A stretch of DNA of 23,277 bases from Hypsibius dujardini (taxonomy: Eukaryota; Tardigrada; Eutardigrada; Parachela; Hypsibiidae). Under the pieces are notes generated by a model, which saw nothing but the letters and a program-made list of their open reading frames with translations, did no database searches and was not told where the DNA came from. The stretch is from contig LRSR01005597.1 of assembly GCA_001579985.1 (NCBI GenBank), positions 1-23,277 on the forward strand, in the 5' to 3' direction. Of this stretch, positions 1 through 9,959 are shown piece by piece; position 1 is the first letter of the stretch, and every line of letters begins with the position of its first letter. A program made the position numbers and the translations under genes.

Positions 1-32
<32 letters not shown>

Positions 33-62
33 GCCTGTCTGCCCGTCTGTCTGTCTGTCTGT
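1..62. repeat. (GTCT)n tetranucleotide array
   Basis: Near-perfect GTCT repeats with a few C/G substitutions (GCCT, GCCC). The array lies in the partial intron upstream of the first visible exon of the G9a-like gene; that intron ends with a TTTTGCAG acceptor at 171. It is the first of seven such arrays in the window. Open frames rich in C, L, S and V across it come from the repeat and are not genes. Confidence 0.95.
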
Positions 63-171
63 GTCCGGTTGGTCGACTGCATTACTGTGCTGCTGTACCC
101 ATTATGCTGCTCTATTATGCCTGTTTGTCTGTGCACCCAAACTGCCCCATAATGATTTCATTCTTTTGCAG

Positions 172-2893
172 GCATGTGGCTGTCCGTGTGGGGAACGTGA
201 AGTTTGTGAAGACACTCCTGGGGGATATTCGACCGCCGCTACGCGTAATTGCTGTGAATAAGACCTATCAGTCACCCTATGAGCTAGCGGCAGCTATGGC
301 CCGCACCTCCGAGAATCATGTGCTCCGTCAAAATGCCCGGAAAATTGTGAAGCTGATGGAGCGTTTGATGACCCCAGCTGACTTGAAGCTGTCTCCGGAA
401 GTGCGCGCTCCCATTCGCGGGGAGATTTGCGGGTAAACAATCGCTGCAGTGAGTTTAGTTTGCAGCTGCGGATCTTTTTTAATTGTTATTTTTACAGCGA
501 CATTTCCCGGGGCCGAAATATTGTCCCGATTCCCTGCTATAATTTCGTCGGCGGAGAGGCATACGGTCATGAATTAATTTATTCGGACGTTGTAGTCCGA
601 CCGCGGAATGTGTATCAGCGAAATCCCCGGATTAATGCTGAGACTCAGGAACTTCTTCGAAAGGTAACGACTTCTGCGTTGTGGAGAGATGAACAGTTGT
701 GTGGTTCTGTGTATTTTTGTTTGATTGCCACTGATCCATGATTTTCTAAGTCGGTATCTTTGCATTGATCAAGTTAGTTTTTCTGTCAGACTCGTGCAAC
801 TTTGTTGCTGCTTTATTGCAGGAACCTTGTCTCCTTTCAGCCGGATCCAGCGATTGCCTGGAGGGAAAGTGTAGCTGTGCCAAAGTTGAGTTGTGCCCCG
901 TGACTGAAACTCGGACTTTCTGCAGCCACGATTGCCGGTCTAAGAAAGGTGTTCATCATATCAGCCCAGTAATCGACGACTGCTATGTTCCCGCTGCGCG
1001 CGGATCTGGCCCCATCGTGATGCCGTTTCCGGGGAAGTCGAAGCCGCCTACTATCGACGTCCTTCGTCTTCGGAGTCGTTTAGTTCAACAGGCTGCTCGG
1101 CGACCGGCCCTCGCCCATGATCTCCAGCACGTTGTCGACCTTGTGGACAGTGAGTTCCGACGACCTCGGAGGACTCGTTCTGTGGGACGGCAGAGGTCGC
1201 CGCCGTCCACGCTCACGAGCGACGCCGGACGACATCTGCCTATCAATTATCCATTTTCTGGACAGTGGAAGCCCGATTTCCAGCAGTTGAAGAGGAAACT
1301 TCGGAAGCGAAATTTCGCCCCAAGATTTACTCAGCAGCTGTTGGACATGGTGGATGCGGCCGATGCAGCTGCTTTGAAAACCAAGGTCATTTCATCTCGA
1401 CGGACGCAACGTTCACGGTCTCTGGTGGCAGTCCCCAAATCGGATGGCGTTTCCTCTTCTTATCAGACCGACTCATCTTCGTCCACTGCCCGATCGGAAC
1501 GGAATCCGCTGGATTTGTTTGACGAGATTGAACGCTATCAATTCTCTTTTCTGACCCAGGCGGCTGTTGTTCGTTTTGAGCGACGTCATCTTTTCGAACG
1601 TTGGGACATGTCCTTTTACAACGGCGAAGCTCCACGGCGTCATCCACGTGATCCTGGCACGGACGTCCAGCTACGGAAGACTGATTTCCCGGACGAAACG
1701 CCGATTGCCACCGACGATTACATTTCGCTAGCCAGTTGCTCCGTGTTGTGCGAATGCGGTCCTCAATGTCCCAAACGGATCTGGCAACGTCCAAGCACGG
1801 CACGCATGGCATTGGTCTACATCCTTAACGTCGGCTGGGGAGTAATCGCGCTCACCAAAATTAGGCGCGGGCAGTTTTTAACAGAGTAAGCAAATGCGCG
1901 TAAGACGGTTGAATTTGATCTGATGGTAAGATTGACCGGACAGCCTGAACTGTCGTCAAGTCGCCAGTAGTTGTCTTTGCATCTATTCTATTGCTCACTG
2001 TTCTTTCGTCGTCTGTGATCGTCGGTCTTCCTCGGTTTTCTGATTGCAAAGATCATTTGAGTCTGCGCGTCTTACCTTTTTCCTTACGCAGCATGATGAC
2101 ACCGTACCAGATGCCGGTGCAACATTTACTCCGCAACATGTTCAATTTCTTTTGTTTCAACCGTTATGAATTTGTATTTCAACCCCGGCCTTTCATCCTG
2201 TATGCAGATACACTGGAGAGTTCGTGCACGGGAACCTGTACGACAACGATACCTACCTCTACGAACTGAATATACGTGGCCTGGATCAGCAGCAGCCAAT
2301 GAAACGAAAGAAAGGCGTCGACCCCCAGGAAGGGAGAAATGAATGGGTGGTGGATGCTGCCAAGGTCGGGAATATTGGACGGTAAGCTGGACTGCTGTCA
2401 GTGAAAGCGTAATACCTCAAATATTTGGCATGTCGACCAGTACAGTACTCATGTGTGATGCTGACTGGGCATGCGCTCTTCTGAACACTTCCTAATATTG
2501 ATATTCTTCAATATTAATAGTTACTTCAACCATTGTTGCGTGGCCAACGCCAAAACGGTCGAAATCCATGAACACGGTATCGCGATTCCGCGATTGTGCG
2601 TTTTTGCCCTCCGCACCATTTACCCCGGGCAGTTCATAACGTAAGAACAGGCAATGTTTAACATTGTAATTCGTGTGCGCAAATTGGAGAGCGCACTTGA
2701 AATCACAATCTTAAACTGTAGACTGGATTACGGTGATGGCTGGTGGAACGCAAAGATGGAAAGCGACATCAAGGTTTGCCTCTGCCGCCATCCGGACTGT
2801 AGATTCAAGGAACCTCTTCGAGCAGGCAGACGGCCGAGCAGCAGTGGTGATGAGGAGGACCATTCCGATCAAGACGACGCGGACTATCGTTGA
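172..2893 (+). CDS. G9a/GLP-like ankyrin-SET histone H3K9 methyltransferase, 3' part (partial)
   Basis: Exons read 172-432, 498-663, 822-1885, 2208-2381, 2521-2640 and 2722-2893, all with GT-AG introns and matching phase. The 5' exons lie left of the window. The product starts in a last ankyrin-type repeat (HVAVRVGNVKFVKTLLGD), followed by the G9a/GLP linker motif DISRGRNIVPIPC. The pre-SET zinc cluster comes in two halves, C-x4-C-x-C-x5-C and C-x3-C-x-C-x3-C, separated by about 280 residues instead of the usual few tens. The SET domain shows GWGV, YTGEF, RYFNHCC and the catalytic-tyrosine region DYGDGWW; post-SET is CLCRHPDCR. The C-tail is acidic and ends at TGA 2891-2893. By family knowledge it should mono- and dimethylate H3K9 in the nucleus, with ankyrin repeats reading methyl-lysine. 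Assignment to G9a/GLP rather than SUV39 or SETDB rests on the ankyrin repeat and the DISRGR motif. Confidence 0.88.
897..1736 (+). other. Pre-SET insertion with an internally duplicated module
   Basis: This is the coding stretch between the two cysteine clusters of the pre-SET domain, inside one 1,064-nt exon with no stop. It encodes about 280 residues. Two units of roughly 65-70 residues (1008-1202 and 1230-1427) share the order P-I-x2-PF-x-G-x2-KP, then a basic helix-like segment, then a VVDLVD or LLDMVD motif, then an arginine/serine-rich tail (RTRSVGRQRS, RTQRSRS). The rest is serine-rich, then an aromatic/charged segment around FERRHLFERWDMSFYNG. I recognise no domain in it. Confidence 0.7.
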
Positions 2894-3385
2894 GCGCTGA
2901 GTTGGTGCCGCAACAGTCTTTTCAAATCAGTGGTTCATGCGGTAAATTTCTGAATCTCTGGAACGCTATTAGTTGCGTTGTTCGTACAGTAGTCGCACAA
3001 TTAAACCCTCTCTTCTTCATGAGAACACTCCACACTGCGTATGTTTACGGTTCAACCGGACCGGAGCAAAGTCGACAACGCCGTCATTCAGAGCCAGACA
3101 ACTGCCGCAAGAAGTCAATTAAAAGTGTGTTACAGGAAAAGAAGCTGCACGACTGAAATATGAATAGTTGAGAGCGTAAGGATTCAGAAACGGAGGTCGC
3201 GGAAAGCCGGGCAGCATGGACTGGTTGGACCATTACCACAACAACGAGAGGAATCGCGACTGAGTTCGAACTGGACTGGATGGGTCACACAAGGGAGAAA
3301 GCAACCTGAAAAATAATGGAACAGTTACAGTAAACAGAGTAACCGACGCATGAGTAGTGTTTTCCCACTGCTCACTGGATAAAGG
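2894..3385. other. Convergent intergenic / 3' UTR region
   Basis: About 490 bp lie between the stop of the G9a-like gene (+) and the stop of ttd14 (-). There is no AATAAA on either strand. The best polyadenylation-signal candidate for the + gene is the ATTAAA variant near 3118. I see no gene or repeat here; both 3' UTRs must lie within or overlap this stretch. Confidence 0.5.
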
Positions 3386-6300
3386 CTACGCATGAAGAAC
3401 CTTCTGGCCCACATCCGAGATGGACCGGCCCTTCAATTCGTGATGATGTTCTGCCGTGCCGCTGATCGATCCCGTCCGATGAACATCAGCCGCGTGAAGT
3501 GCCGTCGACCCCGCCTGCTTGTTGGGACCATTCTGGGCGGTGACATTCCCCAAACCGCCATCGAGGGTGGGGGTGCCGCTGCCGTTAACCATGGGATGAC
3601 TCTGACCACCGGATGTCGGTAAGGTGCGATCGGCGTAGATTTCCACCTTGGCGAACGGTTGGTGGGGCGGAGACTTTGATGGCGGTACCGTCGGAGTGGA
3701 CGGCTCAGTCTTCTTGGAGAGGTTGAACATTGAGTACGCGGGGTCTCTGGTGATTTCCCGGTCGACTTCAAGGAAATCCGGCAATGGGATGTCACCAGTC
3801 TTCGTTGTGAACGTCTCCAGAATCATCAAGTGACGATACCTAACCCGAAAGACATGTTTAGAAAACTAGCCTGGGCATCCGGTCTCAAATGTGCTCGCGA
3901 GCTTCTCTGAATGTAAACCTCGCACCGTCGTCAAAACGTTCGCTGCCTAACCAGCAAAAAGAACCGCCCCTTACTTTGACGGATTCTTCTCCGTAAAGAT
4001 ATCGAGCTGAAAGTACTGATTATGCCATAGGAAACAGCGTCGGCGCTTGTACAATCGACAATGGGAAGGATCGCGCTGAGTCAGGAGCATCTGCGCCAAA
4101 GAAGCCAACGTTTTAAAGTGCGGCAAAATCAATATCACCCTGTTGCAGAGGGGGAGGGAGGGGACACTTCAGCAAAGAGTGCGGGCACGTTTTGAAGTGC
4201 GGCAAAATCAAAAACACCCTGTTGCAGGGGGGGGGGAGGGGGAGGGACACTTCAGCAAAGCGTGCGGGCAGTCCGACTTGGACTTACAAAATAATCTCGC
4301 TCCGTGACTTGAGTGCGCTGCTCGACATGTTCCTGCTTATCACCGGTCTTCACCGTCCGACGGATTGTGTGCGTGTAGCCCCAGTGGCCTATGCCAACCA
4401 AATAACCGCAATGAGTGCAACGGCCATGAGTGCAAAGGAATTCGTGAAAGTCAGGCCAGTTCTAAAACCTGCACATACCGTTCCAACCGCGTTTCCTAAG
4501 ACGAGCTTGGACTCCACCTTCGCGATCGGTGAGGAGGTAGTCATGCTCGACCTTGAAGTCTTCAAATTTCGGGAACACCTTTATCGATGATTGGTGTCAG
4601 GACAATACAACACGGGATAGAGATGCGCTCAATATGAAGCAAACAAAAACCGATGCGGCATCTCACCTCGTTCGACGGCATACTCTTCACCAAAAACTTG
4701 CGCTTGTGACTGTTGGGACAAAGCCGGTCGCCGACGTCTAAACCAAGCCGCGTGCACACCATCTGAATTAAAAGGTGTGGTTAATAAAGCGAGTAAAGAT
4801 GAACTTTTGTATCTGTCAATTTCGTACTACACACGTGGCAAAAACCTTGCGCTGACCGTATCAAGCACTTTAACTCGGGGCTGTCTACACCATCATCATC
4901 CAGGGTCGAACGAGTGTAATGGCTTAACTCAGTTAGCGCAAGGTTTTTGCCACGTGTGTAGTAAGTGAAATATTCCCTTGCGGTGGTCGATAGATCTCTT
5001 TGCTGTATGATCGCCCAACAAACTACTTGTCCTGGAGATTCATTTTTCGGTTTATGATTTGTTTGATTGACTGTTTCTTCCCTCGATCAGAATCGCCTGC
5101 AACTTCCCTTTACATCCCCCTGATCAGGTAGAATCATCTTCCGGTTGGTATATCAACAACCACGTTTCCTCTATTCCTGAATTTGATGCTAAGCTTCTTC
5201 CTGAATCTATATAGAAGAACAGGTCGATCTGTTCCCATTATAGTCCACACTCACCGCTACGAGACGTTTGATCTTCATGTCGAACGATGTGCTGTTGTCC
5301 AGAACTTCCAAGTAAGGATGGCCGATCCATGCCTATATCGAAATCACAGCAGCGTATATAAACCGAATCTGTACTAATGAGTTGAGACAATCGCCAGTCG
5401 AAAGATACACCGCGTACCCGCATGACTTTCTCATCCAGTTCCTTGGCTAAATCCACACCTTCGCTTCGACTGGTCGAGTTGGCGAGCGAGTAGAAGGACT
5501 CTGCGCCTTTAGCCGCAGTGACCTGAATAACACCCGAGGGTAAGGTTTACACATTCCGACAACTAAATGGTTATGGGCAGGTACAGTAAGCGACAGGAAA
5601 AAGTTGAATGGAGGGTCCGAGCGACGGGCAAAAGGGATGGGGCAAGGGGGTTAGTTGAAGGCAATCAACTAATCAACCAGCAAGCCTTACTGATTGTGTT
5701 TTATCTAACCCCTTGCCCCGCCCCTTTTGCCCATCGCTCGTACCCTCCATTCAACTTTTTCCTGTCGCTTACTGTACCAGATGGATAACTTGGTTGTAAC
5801 GGTTGTCGCGAATCTCTACGGGATTGAAACCACAATCTAGCATTATCTTCTCCCATCCTTCCGGTTCGAGATACGCCGAGGCGTCCATTGTGCCTCGATC
5901 GCAGATAATTCTGCGAAATTGACAGGATAAAATACCATACTATTGTTCAAGTGTCAGTGTTACAGGAATGAATGTTGAGAGTGGGAAATGATAACGTAAG
6001 AGTAAGAGTACGAGCTCGTACCGCTCTGCTCTAACCGATACTTACAGAACATTGCGCGGACACGTTGCCGCCAACGACATGTAAGTCTGCTCAATCTGCA
6101 TCATGGTCTTTAAAAGATTCTCCTGGAACAGCAGACCTAAAAAACACGAGTTTCAGTCGGATTGAGCCGGCTAAATCAGACAGTCAATCAACTGTTGACA
6201 CTGCGAGTCACCCAGTCAAGGCATACAAAAAACACTACTGCAAAACCAACACACCAGCTACCAATCAATCGATCTACTACACGCAGCTACGTAAGTCAAT

Positions 6301-7725
6301 CCTTCGATCAGTCGCCACATTAAAATCACAACCAGTTGAGGCATATAAAAAACACTACTGCAAAACCAACACACCAGCCACCAATCAATCGATCTACTAC
6401 ACGCAGCTACGTAAGTCAATCCTTCGATCAGTCGCCACATTATAATCACAACCAGTTAAGGGCTATAAAAAACACTACTGCAAAACCAACACACCAGCCA
6501 CCAATCAATCGATCTACTACACGCAGCTACGTAAGTCAATCCTTCGATCAATCGCCATATTAAAATCACCCTTTGCAATTCAACTTACAGTCGTCCGCTC
6601 CCAGTTCCGAAAAACGAACCCCGCCGCTAAATCACAAAGAGGAGTTTTAGTTTCAACCATTTCTAACTTCTGACAGAAACAACACGGCAAAGACACCCGA
6701 ACCTAAGCAAGGTGTTGGCGGCTTCCGGAACGCGGTAGACCTTCCATCCGAGATTCTCGAAGAAGGATGACAGACTCGACTGGCCGGTCGTTTTGCCCGC
6801 ACATGGTCCTGCGAAAGCGAAGGAATCAGCTGTTGCATAATTGATATCGTCAGTGCGCAACCGTCAAACAGCAGCAAGGGGTGCGGCGATTGCGATCTCT
6901 TGACAGAGTAGTGCGTTCATGGAGTAATTTCAATGCGTTCATCGAGCAATTTCAATGCGTGATTTGATGAGACGAAATTTCAACAGGAAGTCAGGCTCAA
7001 CCCTCAAGGTCGCCGCAATCCTGGCATCACAATCGCCCCTCTTTATCATTAAAATTTTCTATTCTCAAAATGTCGTCCCGTATCGATAAAAAGAGCCGCC
7101 GTGCGGATGAAGAGTAAACAAACCTTGCGCAATTGAAATAAGAAGACGGCCTCAATGAAGACTTTTTATCCCCCTGATATGAAAACCTTTTTACCAACTT
7201 ACAAGAACTTCAGTCGAAAAAATGTCCGCACAATCCAGATTTTATTTTTCCACTTTCTAAAAATAGTTTTGACCATAAAATTGCCAAATTTCGTGGAGAA
7301 AACTACTTATTTAGTCAGGTGGGCCTTCGATGAAGACATTCAGTGTCGGGAGAGATCGTCCGATTTCCTGGCACTCAAATTCTGCCGCCATGGCAATTTC
7401 AATAGATAATTCGTGTAGGTATTTTGAGAAAAAAGTCAGATGGAGAAAACTGCTTCAACTCAGGGAGTTGCGGGCGCCGAAAGTGCACGTACCCCCCGTG
7501 AGGACCACTTTGTGAATAACTCTAGCGTCACTGCAATTTCAATAAGTAATTCGTGTAGGTATTTTGAGAAAAATTTAGATGAAGAAAACTGCTTCAACTC
7601 AGGGAGTTGCGGGCGCCGAAAGTGCACGTACCCCCCGTGAGGACCACTTTGTGAATAATTCGGCCGTCGAAACTGGTCGCGCGATTCAGCTGCAGCAGGT
7701 CCGCTTGATCGATTGATCCGTTCAT
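3386..7725 (-). CDS. ttd14: TTD14-like P-loop GTP/phosphoinositide-binding protein
   Basis: Twelve exons, in transcript order: 7725-7632, 6808-6703, 6626-6589, 6136-6046, 5910-5778, 5522-5418, 5332-5255, 4762-4667, 4578-4479, 4388-4288, 4090-3975 and 3839-3386. All have GT-AG introns and consistent phase, giving 503 residues (the fly protein is about 475). The P-loop GGPCAGKTT is at residues 31-39, split by intron 1. It is followed by the NadR/AAA_28-type kinase-like core, with an ICDRG motif at about 112-116 and NRYNQVIHL ending near 154. The second half ([40 protein letters not shown]) matches the family's CYTH-like domain. The last 120 residues are low complexity and probably not conserved. 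Fly TTD14 binds GTP and PI3P and is needed for TRPL channel trafficking; the role here is inferred from homology. The start ATG at 7725 is the last one before the core; the frame stays open upstream, so a longer N-terminus is possible. Confidence 0.9.
4110..4270. repeat. Two-copy ~79-bp tandem repeat with G-tract in a ttd14 intron
   Basis: Copies at 4110-4188 and 4189-4270 both contain AGTGCGGCAAAATCA, ACACCCTGTTGCAG (first copy TCACCC), a G-rich tract and GGACACTTCAGCAAAG. They lie in the intron between ttd14 exons 10 and 11. On the transcribed strand each unit reads as a C/T tract followed by CAACAG, which resembles a 3' splice site, so each copy is a possible cryptic acceptor. Confidence 0.85.
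4823..4965. mobile_element. TA-flanked foldback element (MITE-like), element 1
   Basis: The 32-bp arms at 4825-4856 and 4932-4963 (including TA) are inverted copies with one mismatch; they begin TACTACACACGTGG. Pairing stops right outside the TA on each side, giving a likely TA target duplication and a 137-bp non-coding element. It sits in the ttd14 intron between exons 7 and 8. Confidence 0.75.
5582..5776. mobile_element. TA-flanked foldback element (MITE-like), element 2, abutting a ttd14 splice donor
   Basis: Long inverted arms of about 75 bp each, starting CAGTAAGCGACAGGAAAAAG, lie at 5584-5658 and about 5703-5774, with few mismatches. TA dinucleotides flank at 5582-5583 and 5775-5776. 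The right TA overlaps the T and A of the splice donor GTA of ttd14 exon 5 (exon ends at 5778), so everything from intron position +4 is element sequence. It fills most of this 255-bp intron. Confidence 0.8.
6211..6570. repeat. Three-copy 120-bp tandem repeat in a ttd14 intron
   Basis: Units begin near 6211, 6331 and 6451. Each contains AAAAAACACTACTGCAAAAC, CCAATCAATCGATC and ACGCAGCTACGTAAGTCAAT, and copies differ at only a few bases. The unit is divisible by three, so it gives repetitive open frames on both strands, which I read as artefacts. It lies in the intron between ttd14 exons 3 and 4. Confidence 0.93.
6911..6962. repeat. Short two-copy tandem repeat in ttd14 intron 1
   Basis: Two copies of a roughly 24-bp unit containing TGCGTTCAT followed by AATTTCAA, with small differences. 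They lie in the 823-bp first intron of ttd14. No function is evident. Confidence 0.6.
7393..7672. repeat. 140-bp tandem duplication covering the 3' end of ttd14 exon 1
   Basis: The unit at 7393-7532 is repeated from 7533 with high identity; shared blocks include TTCGTGTAGGTATTTTGAGA and GGGCGCCGAAAGTGCACGTA. The right copy overlaps the functional end of ttd14 exon 1 (HKVVLTGG and its GTACGT donor at 7631-7630). The left copy therefore carries a second copy of the same coding end and donor (donor at about 7491-7490), now inside intron 1. Confidence 0.9.
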
Positions 7726-8229
7726 GTTTCGAGCAGCTTTTGTACAGACGGATGGCAATGCAATGCGGAAGGCCCGAAAAAACGATGCGAAAAAAAGAGA
7801 GAAGATCTCCCACAAGCACGCCGAAAAAATGAAACGGCGAGCAAGCGTTATTTTCGTATTACGGCAACTCATTTGGCGCCAGTCAACGTTGCATCCGTGA
7901 AGTGCTCTAGCTTCTGTGTTTGCATAATTCAGACTGGCAAAATGAAACATCGCGTGAGAAAGCCCAGTTTTGTCTCGTCTCTTTTGATTGCGATCAGCGA
8001 TTGGCCAAGCCCACACCCAGGGGCGTGGCGGCAGCGTACGTTATGAGTGTGCCAAATTGGTCATCCCGGAGAATGAGCGGGTTTATGGGCGCTATAATTT
8101 TCAGCGTTTTGTAAAAAGAAATAAAAAGAAATAATAATAAAAGAACGTTCCTTAAAATTTTTGTTAAAATCTTGCCTAATATTGTAGCAATTTCGGTGCT
8201 TAATACGCTCATATTTTGAAAAGATGCAA
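7726..8229. other. 5' flank of ttd14
   Basis: Sequence upstream of the ttd14 start codon; probably its 5' UTR and promoter. The frame of exon 1 is open up to about 8016 on the minus strand, but the translated stretch is not protein-like and I do not count it as coding. I see no clear TATA box. Confidence 0.4.
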
Positions 8230-8378
8230 TACTGTATTTTCGCGTTAGACAGGGACAGCCGTACTGGAGTGGAACGTGTGCACGGCTGTGTTCACCGTGC
8301 ACACAGCACAAGCGCCGCGTGGCCGATTAAACGTTCCACAACTCGTACCCTGTCCCTGTCTAACGCGAAAATACAGTA
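8230..8378. mobile_element. TA-flanked foldback element (MITE-like), element 3
   Basis: The arms begin CTGTATTTTCGCGTTAGACA and end with the exact inverse at 8376. The first ~27 bp match perfectly, with weaker pairing continuing to about 50 bp. TA flanks at 8230-8231 and 8377-8378. The centre holds a second small palindrome, GTGCACGG...CCGTGCAC. It lies between ttd14 and par-6. Confidence 0.8.
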
Positions 8379-8442
8379 AAATTTTCTGGATTTTACTAAT
8401 TTTGAATTTTGAGCCTAAAGGAACAGTATTTTTTTGTACCCG

Positions 8443-8548
8443 TACAGCTGTGGCACGATTTCTTGACGGAAACTATAAATCGGAACACATCTTATTATGC
8501 CAGTGTTCCGATTTATGGTTTCCGTCAAGGAATCGTGCCACAGTTGTA
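8443..8548. mobile_element. TA-flanked foldback element (MITE-like), element 4
   Basis: A compact hairpin with 44-bp arms starting CAGCTGTGGCACGATTTCTT, a loop of about 14 nt and only a few mismatches. TA at 8443-8444 and 8547-8548. If transcribed it would form a stem of about 45 bp, longer than a typical pre-miRNA stem but in a size range that a Dicer could act on. Confidence 0.8.
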
Positions 8549-8567
8549 GATCTCGCCACCTCCACTG

Positions 8568-8742
8568 TACGAAGAGAAGCATTTGAATTGAAACAGGATA
8601 TGGCTTGAAACAAGGTATTTTGAGCTAGTAACGGCACTCGCTGTATTTGCAATTGACTGAGTGAAAGACTAAGTGTCCTTACTAGCCCAAAACTGTCTGT
8701 TTCAAATCGTATCCTGCTTCAACTCATATGCTTCTCTTCGTA
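8568..8742. mobile_element. TA-flanked foldback element (MITE-like), element 5
   Basis: Imperfect arms of about 75-80 bp starting CGAAGAGAAGCAT, with further matching blocks at TTGAAACA and GCTAGTAA. TA at 8568-8569 and 8741-8742. It starts 20 bp after element 4, giving three foldbacks in a row. Confidence 0.75.
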
Positions 8743-8924
8743 CGTGCAGGAGCAGGATAAAAACTCTGCTCACGGGATTATGCTTCCTTCTTTTGGTTCC
8801 ATCTAAATTTTTTTGCCTGATTATGAATTTGGTTTTACTTACTAGTATATGCATTGCGAACTTTTATCTCTCCCTCACAGGCGAAGCAGCTTGCTTTGTC
8901 AGCGGCGTAAGAACGTAACCGGAG

Positions 8925-9166
8925 GAACTCTGGAATTTGGAACTCTGGAATTTGGAATTCTGGAATTCTGAAACTCTGGAATTCTGGAACTCTGGAATTT
9001 GGAGCTCTGGAATTTGGAATTCTGTAATTCTGAAACTCTGGAATTCTGGATCCTGGAACTCTGAAATTTGGAGCTCTGGAATTCTGAAAATCTGGAACTC
9101 TGGAACTCTGGAATTCTGGAATTCTGAAAATCTGAAAATCTGGAATTCTGGAACTCTGGAACTCTT
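8925..9166. repeat. Degenerate short-unit minisatellite (TGGAATTC / TGGAACTC)
   Basis: About 240 bp of 7-9-bp units such as TGGAATTC, TGGAACTC, TGGAATTTG and TGAAAATC, with some higher-order order. It lies beyond the par-6 3' end. Frames through it on both strands are repetitive and not coding. Confidence 0.92.
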
Positions 9167-9296
9167 ATTTCTGTTTGAATTATGGTTGGATATTTGTATT
9201 TCTTTGTCGTACATGACAGTTCAAATGTCGTGTGATGGCGCAGATGTTAAGTTAATGGGTAGATTTTTTTAATTACGGAATTTGTACAGTGTACCA

Positions 9297-9302
9297 TTTA
9301 TT
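9297..9302 (-). terminator. Candidate polyadenylation signal of par-6
   Basis: TTTATT on the plus strand reads AATAAA on the minus strand, about 340 bp beyond the par-6 stop codon. It is the first AATAAA I noticed downstream of the par-6 stop. Confidence 0.5.
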
Positions 9303-9640
9303 TTCGGAACCTTAATCTGACACTTCATTCAAATCTAGATTGTAAACGGCTTAAAACAAACACGGTCAGTCACTGAAAACAGACTTGGCGAAAAAATTGG
9401 AACTTGCAAAAAAATAAGACTGAAAAACGTTTGCGCGCAGGCAAAGGACACGTCATACTTAAAAATGATTACATTGTAAAACAAAACGCCAGCTGCCAAG
9501 CTCAATATCATTCATTGCAAGAGTGGAACAAAATGGGAAACCAAAATACATACAGCACCGTAGTTGTGGCCTGCTGTTTTTCTTTAAAAAAGGCACACAT
9601 TCAAGTCAGGAAGAGACGAAGCAGCAGATGGGTGAAAGCA

Positions 9641-9880
9641 CTACAGCGTGAAAACTTGCTCGGCCTTGTGGATGACACCGCCGTTCTTCCCGTCCAGTAT
9701 GATCTTGGTTACATGCTGCCCGACCGGCTTTCCCCGCCTCAAGGAAGATTCTCTTCTCGAGCCGGTTCTAGAATAAAAATCAACACATGAACGGAAATTC
9801 TACATCTCGCACTACACATTAGAATTCTAAATTACTGCCTCGTCTGTATGTCTGTCTGTCTGTTTACCTTTCTGTCTGTC

Positions 9881-9959
<79 letters not shown>

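Noticed and set aside
6065-6563. Possible repeat protein in the + frame across the 120-bp triplicate
   Set aside because: The unit is a multiple of three so frames stay open by chance on both strands; the region is an intron of ttd14 and also overlaps its exon 4 on the other strand.
7594-8016. 140-codon minus frame as the full ttd14 first exon
   Set aside because: The upstream part is not protein-like and the core begins right after the ATG at 7725; kept only as an alternative start.
8864-9272. F/Q/N/S-rich or W/N/S-rich frames at the TGGAATTC minisatellite
   Set aside because: Same explanation: simple repeat, both strands open.
9404-9790. 128-codon + strand frame
   Set aside because: It is antisense to par-6 exon 8 and its 3' UTR; the minus-strand reading is the conserved one.
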